A DNA stretch of 43,430 nt from Pseudorhodoferax sp. Leaf265 (GTDB lineage: Bacteria > Pseudomonadota > Gammaproteobacteria > Burkholderiales > Burkholderiaceae_C): NCBI RefSeq assembly GCF_001422365.1, contig NZ_LMMT01000026.1, forward strand, positions 257 to 43,686, written 5' to 3'. The notes below the pieces were generated by a model that did no database searches, was not told the DNA's origin, and worked only from the letters and a program-made list of their open reading frames with translations. The translations under genes and the position numbers were made by a program. Position 1 is the first letter of the stretch. The number at the start of each line of letters is the position of its first letter. Positions 40,801 through 43,430 of the stretch are shown here, piece by piece.

Positions 40801-41047
40801 GGTGTCTCCTCGGAAGTCGTCGGCAAGCCGGGGCCGGGCGGCCCGTTCCCCATTGTGGGAACGGCCGCAAGGGCATGTCCATGCCGTGCGCGGCATGGGC
40901 CTCATCACGAATCGACATGCGCAGGGCGGAGCGACCCAGGTTTGCCCTGCACCCACTATGTGCTCTCCACATGGGCGCTATGTCCGTGCGCCAATTTTCA
41001 AATGTGGCCCGTTCTCCTAGAGTCGCCGCGAGCAACCAGGAGACATC

Positions 41048-42184
41048 ATGAACAAGCGCGTGAAGAAGATGGCCGCCGCAATGGCGATGGCGGGCATCGG
41101 TGCGATGGCTACGGCGCAGACCGTGCCCATCGTCGGCATCGTCGAACTGTCGGGCCCCGGCGCCACGGCGGGCGTGAACTTCGACAACGGCGTGAAGCTG
41201 GCCGTCAAGGAGATCAACGCAGCCGGTGGCATCCTGGGCAAGAAGATCCAGTACACCGCGCTCGACTCGCAAACCCAGCCTGGCGTCGCCAAGGGCCTGG
41301 CGGCCAAGGCCGTCGACCAGGACGTTCCGCTCGTGATCGGGCCTGTCTTCTCCGGCTCCATCCTGGTGTCGATGAACGAGACGCGGCGTGCCGAGGTGCC
41401 GAACATCATCGGCGGCGAAGCCGCGGCCATCACCCAGCAGGGCAACCCCTACGTGTTCCGCGCTTCGTTCACCCAGGCCGCGGCGATGCCCAAGGTGGCG
41501 CGCTACCTGAGCGAGAGCCTGAAGGTCAAGACGCTGGCGGTCATCTACGTCAACAACGACTTCGGCAAGGGCGGCCGGGACATGATCGGCAAGGCGGTGG
41601 ACGCCAAGGGCATCAAGGTGGCCGCGGACATTTCGACCGACCAGGGCCAGGTGGACTTTTCGAGCGCCGTGCTCAAGGCAAAGCAGTCCAACGCGGATGC
41701 GCTGTTCGTCTATTCGAACGAAGAAGAGTCCGCACGCCTGTTGAAGGAGTTGCGCAAGCAGGGCTACGACAAGCCCATCGTCGGCGAGACCACGCTGGCC
41801 AACGACAAGGTGATCGAACTGGCCGGCGAGGCCGCCAATGGCGTGATCGCGCATGTGGGCCTGACGGCCGATGCGCCCAACCCGACGGTCCAGGCGTTCG
41901 CGCAGCGCTACCAGGCCGAGTACAAGATCAAGGCCGACCACAACGCCATGAAGGGCTACATCGGCATGCACGTGGCCCGCGCCGGTTTCGAGAAGGTCGG
42001 CAGGATCGATCCCAAGGCCTTCGCGAAGACCATGCACGGCATCTCGATCTCGGCCGACAAGTACCCCGGCGTGCTCTTCGATGTCACGTACGACGACAAG
42101 GGCGACCTGGACCGCGAGAGCTTCTTCGTGCGCGTCGCGAACGGCAAGACGCAGGTCATCGAGACGCTCAAGCCGGCCAGGTAG
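41048..42184 (+). CDS. livK: Branched-chain-amino-acid-type ABC transporter, periplasmic binding protein
   Basis: 378 residues from ATG 41048 with GGAG upstream. A signal peptide (MNKRVKKMAAAMAMAGIGAMATAQ) precedes PIVGIVELSGPGATAGVNF, GVKLAVKEINAAGGILGKK and PLVIGPVFSGSILV, typical of Peripla_BP_6 proteins (LivJ/K). Later VIYVNNDFGKGG and the C-terminal KGYIGMHVARAGFEKVG fit the fold. Ligands in this family include branched-chain amino acids, urea, amides and aromatic acids; which applies here is unknown. The permease genes follow after two hairpins in a 128-bp gap. ATPase genes are not in the window. Confidence 0.93.
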   Translation: MNKRVKKMAAAMAMAGIGAMATAQTVPIVGIVELSGPGATAGVNFDNGVKLAVKEINAAGGILGKKIQYTALDSQTQPGVAKGLAAKAVDQDVPLVIGPVFSGSILVSMNETRRAEVPNIIGGEAAAITQQGNPYVFRASFTQAAAMPKVARYLSESLKVKTLAVIYVNNDFGKGGRDMIGKAVDAKGIKVAADISTDQGQVDFSSAVLKAKQSNADALFVYSNEEESARLLKELRKQGYDKPIVGETTLANDKVIELAGEAANGVIAHVGLTADAPNPTVQAFAQRYQAEYKIKADHNAMKGYIGMHVARAGFEKVGRIDPKAFAKTMHGISISADKYPGVLFDVTYDDKGDLDRESFFVRVANGKTQVIETLKPAR

Positions 42185-42209
42185 GGCGGGCTCCGATCCG
42201 CTTTCCGTT

Positions 42210-42230
42210 CGGCGCCGTTGTTGGGCGCCG
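42210..42230 (+). terminator. First hairpin in the livK-livH gap
   Basis: CGGCGCC and GGCGCCG make a perfect 7-bp stem with loop GTTGTTG, followed by CTTCC. It lies 26 bp after the livK stop. It may attenuate transcription or protect livK mRNA, so that more binding protein than permease is made. Confidence 0.45.
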
Positions 42231-42254
42231 CTTCCTGCACAGCACCTCCCTTGT

Positions 42255-42279
42255 GCCCGGCCGTCCGACCGGGCCGGGC
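42255..42279 (+). repeat. Second hairpin in the livK-livH gap
   Basis: GCCCGGCC and GGCCGGGC form a perfect 8-bp stem with a 9-base loop, 33 bp before the livH start. It has no T-tract, so RNA processing or stability is more likely than termination. Confidence 0.4.
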
Positions 42280-42312
42280 CGCAGCGCGCGCACTGGCGGG
42301 CTTGAACTCCAC

Positions 42313-43188
42313 ATGACCGACTTCATCCAACTCTTCTTCAGTGGCCTGTCCACGGGCGCGATCTACGCCCTGGCTGCGCTCGGCTTCACCTTGCTCTGGC
42401 AGGCCAGCGGCACCATCAACTTCGCGCAGGGCGAGTTCGTCATGCTGCCGGCGTTCACCATGCTGATGTTCCTGTCGGCGGGCGTCCCGCTCTGGCTGGG
42501 GTTCGTGCTGTCGTGCTGCGTGGCGGTCTTCGTGCTCGGCTGGGTCTTCAAGCGCGGCATCGTCGACCCGCTGTTCAAGTTCGGGATGATGCCCATCGTG
42601 GTCGCGACCATCGGCCTGTCGATCGCCATGCGCAACGGGGTGCGGGCGGGCTACAGCGCCGAGGCGCATGCATTTCCCGGCCTGTTCCCCGATACCGTGT
42701 TCAATGTCTTCGGCGTCTCGGTCTCTGCCACCGACATCGGCACCTTCGCATTTGCGCTGGCGCTGGTCCTGGTGGTCCAGGCCTTCCTGGCCAGAACCGT
42801 CACGGGCCGGGCCATGCAGGCCGTCGCGCAGAACACCGAGAGCGCCTCGGTGCTGGGCATCAACGTGCCGCGCATGATCTTCTACACCTTCGCGATCAAT
42901 GCCGTGCTCGCCACGGCGGCCGCACTGCTGGTCACGCCCACCTACCTAGCCAAGTTCGACATGGGCGAGAGCCTGGGAACGAAGGCCTTCTTCGCCGCCA
43001 TCATCGGCGGTTTCAACAACAGCCGTGGTGCCCTGCTGGGCGGGCTCATCGTCGGCGTCTGCGAGAACCTGGCCGCGGCCTACATCTCGCCGGCCTACAA
43101 GGATGCCGTCGCACTGGTGATCTTCATGGTCGTGATCCTGTTCAAGCCGCAAGGCCTGCTGGGCAGACAAGTGGAGCGCAAGGTATGA
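42313..43188 (+). CDS. livH: Branched-chain-amino-acid-type ABC transporter, LivH permease
   Basis: 291 residues from ATG 42313, the normal length. The N-terminus FIQLFFSGLSTGAIYALAAL and GFTLLWQASGTINFAQGEF are typical of LivH, with about eight hydrophobic segments, the ATPase-contact loop GRAMQAVAQNTESASVLGIN, and a C-terminal VVILFKPQGLLGRQ. It pairs with LivM to form the inner-membrane channel for the livK ligand. It overlaps livM by ATGA. No strong ribosome site is visible, so it may be expressed less than livK. The gene looks intact, but its partner is broken. Confidence 0.93.
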   Translation: MTDFIQLFFSGLSTGAIYALAALGFTLLWQASGTINFAQGEFVMLPAFTMLMFLSAGVPLWLGFVLSCCVAVFVLGWVFKRGIVDPLFKFGMMPIVVATIGLSIAMRNGVRAGYSAEAHAFPGLFPDTVFNVFGVSVSATDIGTFAFALALVLVVQAFLARTVTGRAMQAVAQNTESASVLGINVPRMIFYTFAINAVLATAAALLVTPTYLAKFDMGESLGTKAFFAAIIGGFNNSRGALLGGLIVGVCENLAAAYISPAYKDAVALVIFMVVILFKPQGLLGRQVERKV

Positions 43189-43337
43189 AGAAGCTCGCCA
43201 TTGCCGCGACTGTGGCGCTCGCCCTGTTGCTGACGCCGCACTTCCTGCGCAGCTACGGCATCTACCTGCTGACGTCCTGGCTGGTCTACATCATCGCCAC
43301 CATGGGGCTGAACCTCACGGTGGGCTACGCTTGTTGA
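43185..43337 (+). pseudogene. livM: LivM permease, truncated by an insertion sequence
   Basis: The frame starts MKKLAIAATVALALLLTP and has a membrane segment, SYGIYLLTSWLVYIIATMG, then LNLTVGYA, which matches the LivM N-terminus (normally followed by GQ-SLAQGAF). Instead of continuing to about 320 residues, it runs into foreign sequence after 49 codons and stops at a TGA at 43335-43337. The break coincides with the start of repeats typical of an IS21-type end. The transporter is therefore probably non-functional unless the missing part is restored by another copy. Confidence 0.85.
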
Positions 43338-43430
43338 TTTCCACGTATTCCTGACCCGCCATTTCCATCGAACCTTGACCCACCCTGGATAGAGCCCAGC
43401 GGGACTCATGGTGTGGATAACTTCTTCGGT
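43331..43430. mobile_element. End of an IS21-like insertion sequence
   Basis: From about 43331 the sequence changes character. Two adjacent 24-bp imperfect direct repeats (43337-43360 and 43361-43384) share ATTTCCA at the start and TGACCC(G/A)CC at the end, with a variable middle. Multiple TTTCCA...TGACCC repeats at a TGTTGA-type tip are what I remember from IS21-family ends, where they bind the transposase. The rest of the element, including istA and istB, lies beyond the window, so the orientation is unknown. Confidence 0.65.

Noticed and set aside
43412-43420. TGTGGATAA, a perfect match to a DnaA box
   Set aside because: It is a single box inside insertion-sequence DNA, without clustered boxes, an AT-rich unwinding region or dnaA/repA genes.

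Overview
The window looks like chromosomal DNA of a betaproteobacterium of the order Burkholderiales, most likely Comamonadaceae-like (Variovorax/Acidovorax/Hydrogenophaga type). This rests on the very GC-rich coding sequence, a Bug/TctC-type solute-binding protein, an aerobic methylmalonyl-CoA branch controlled by a ScfR-type regulator, and the general gene style. The genus is inference; no rRNA gene or other phylogenetic marker is present.

Layout. (1) 1-2753: the 3' end of a D-glucarate catabolic unit (end of gudD, then a 2-oxoglutarate-semialdehyde-type dehydrogenase) closed by a strong hairpin, facing a malate/L-lactate-dehydrogenase-family gene. (2) 2791-8051: a relic of an IS1380-type transposase, an orphan type II secretin (gspD), a fused osmoprotectant binding-protein/permease, and an unusual ROK-family kinase whose motif order looks circularly permuted. 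(3) 8060-12169: a large membrane hybrid histidine kinase. (4) 12336-16157: a leftward operon of GntR regulator, class III CoA-transferase, Bug-type binding protein and HMG-CoA-lyase-like enzyme, probably for uptake, activation and cleavage of an unidentified organic acid. (5) 16222-27112: propionyl-CoA assimilation. A divergent ScfR/PccR-like regulator faces methylmalonyl-CoA mutase, a PIN/ribbon-helix-helix toxin-antitoxin pair, meaB, pccB, pccA, then bioB (biotin for PccA) and a methylmalonyl-CoA-epimerase-like VOC protein. (6) 27109-30697: a second hybrid kinase behind a small secreted molybdopterin-binding-like protein. (7) 30912-35589: a three-gene korC-korA-korB operon for a 2-oxoacid:(ferredoxin/NADP) oxidoreductase, preceded by a perfect TGGT-N3-ACCA operator. 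(8) 35570-39395: a FdhF/YdeP-type molybdopterin oxidoreductase with a small winged-helix-like gene, divergent from a ModE/LysR-HTH regulator with a binding-protein-like domain. (9) 39396-40011: no intact gene, but coding debris. (10) 40012-43430: an enoyl-CoA hydratase divergent from a branched-chain-amino-acid-type ABC transporter (livK, livH, livM), in which livM is cut after 49 codons by an end of an IS21-like insertion sequence.

How it fits together. The central block converts propionyl-CoA to succinyl-CoA: carboxylation by biotin-dependent PccAB, epimerisation, and B12-dependent mutation protected by MeaB. Repeated TTTGCAA/TTGCGAA half-sites in the divergent promoter suggest the regulator at 16222-17667 controls it. 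Around it are acid and CoA-thioester genes (glucarate end, CoA-transferase/lyase, Kor, enoyl-CoA hydratase, Liv-type uptake), so the window reads as a carboxylic-acid metabolism neighbourhood. Two sensor kinases and several insertion-sequence scars lie within it. Most promising for follow-up are the permuted ROK kinase, the toxin-antitoxin pair whose operator overlaps the mutase stop codon, the Kor operon with its GntR-type operator, and the cysteine-less molybdopterin-like partner of the second kinase.
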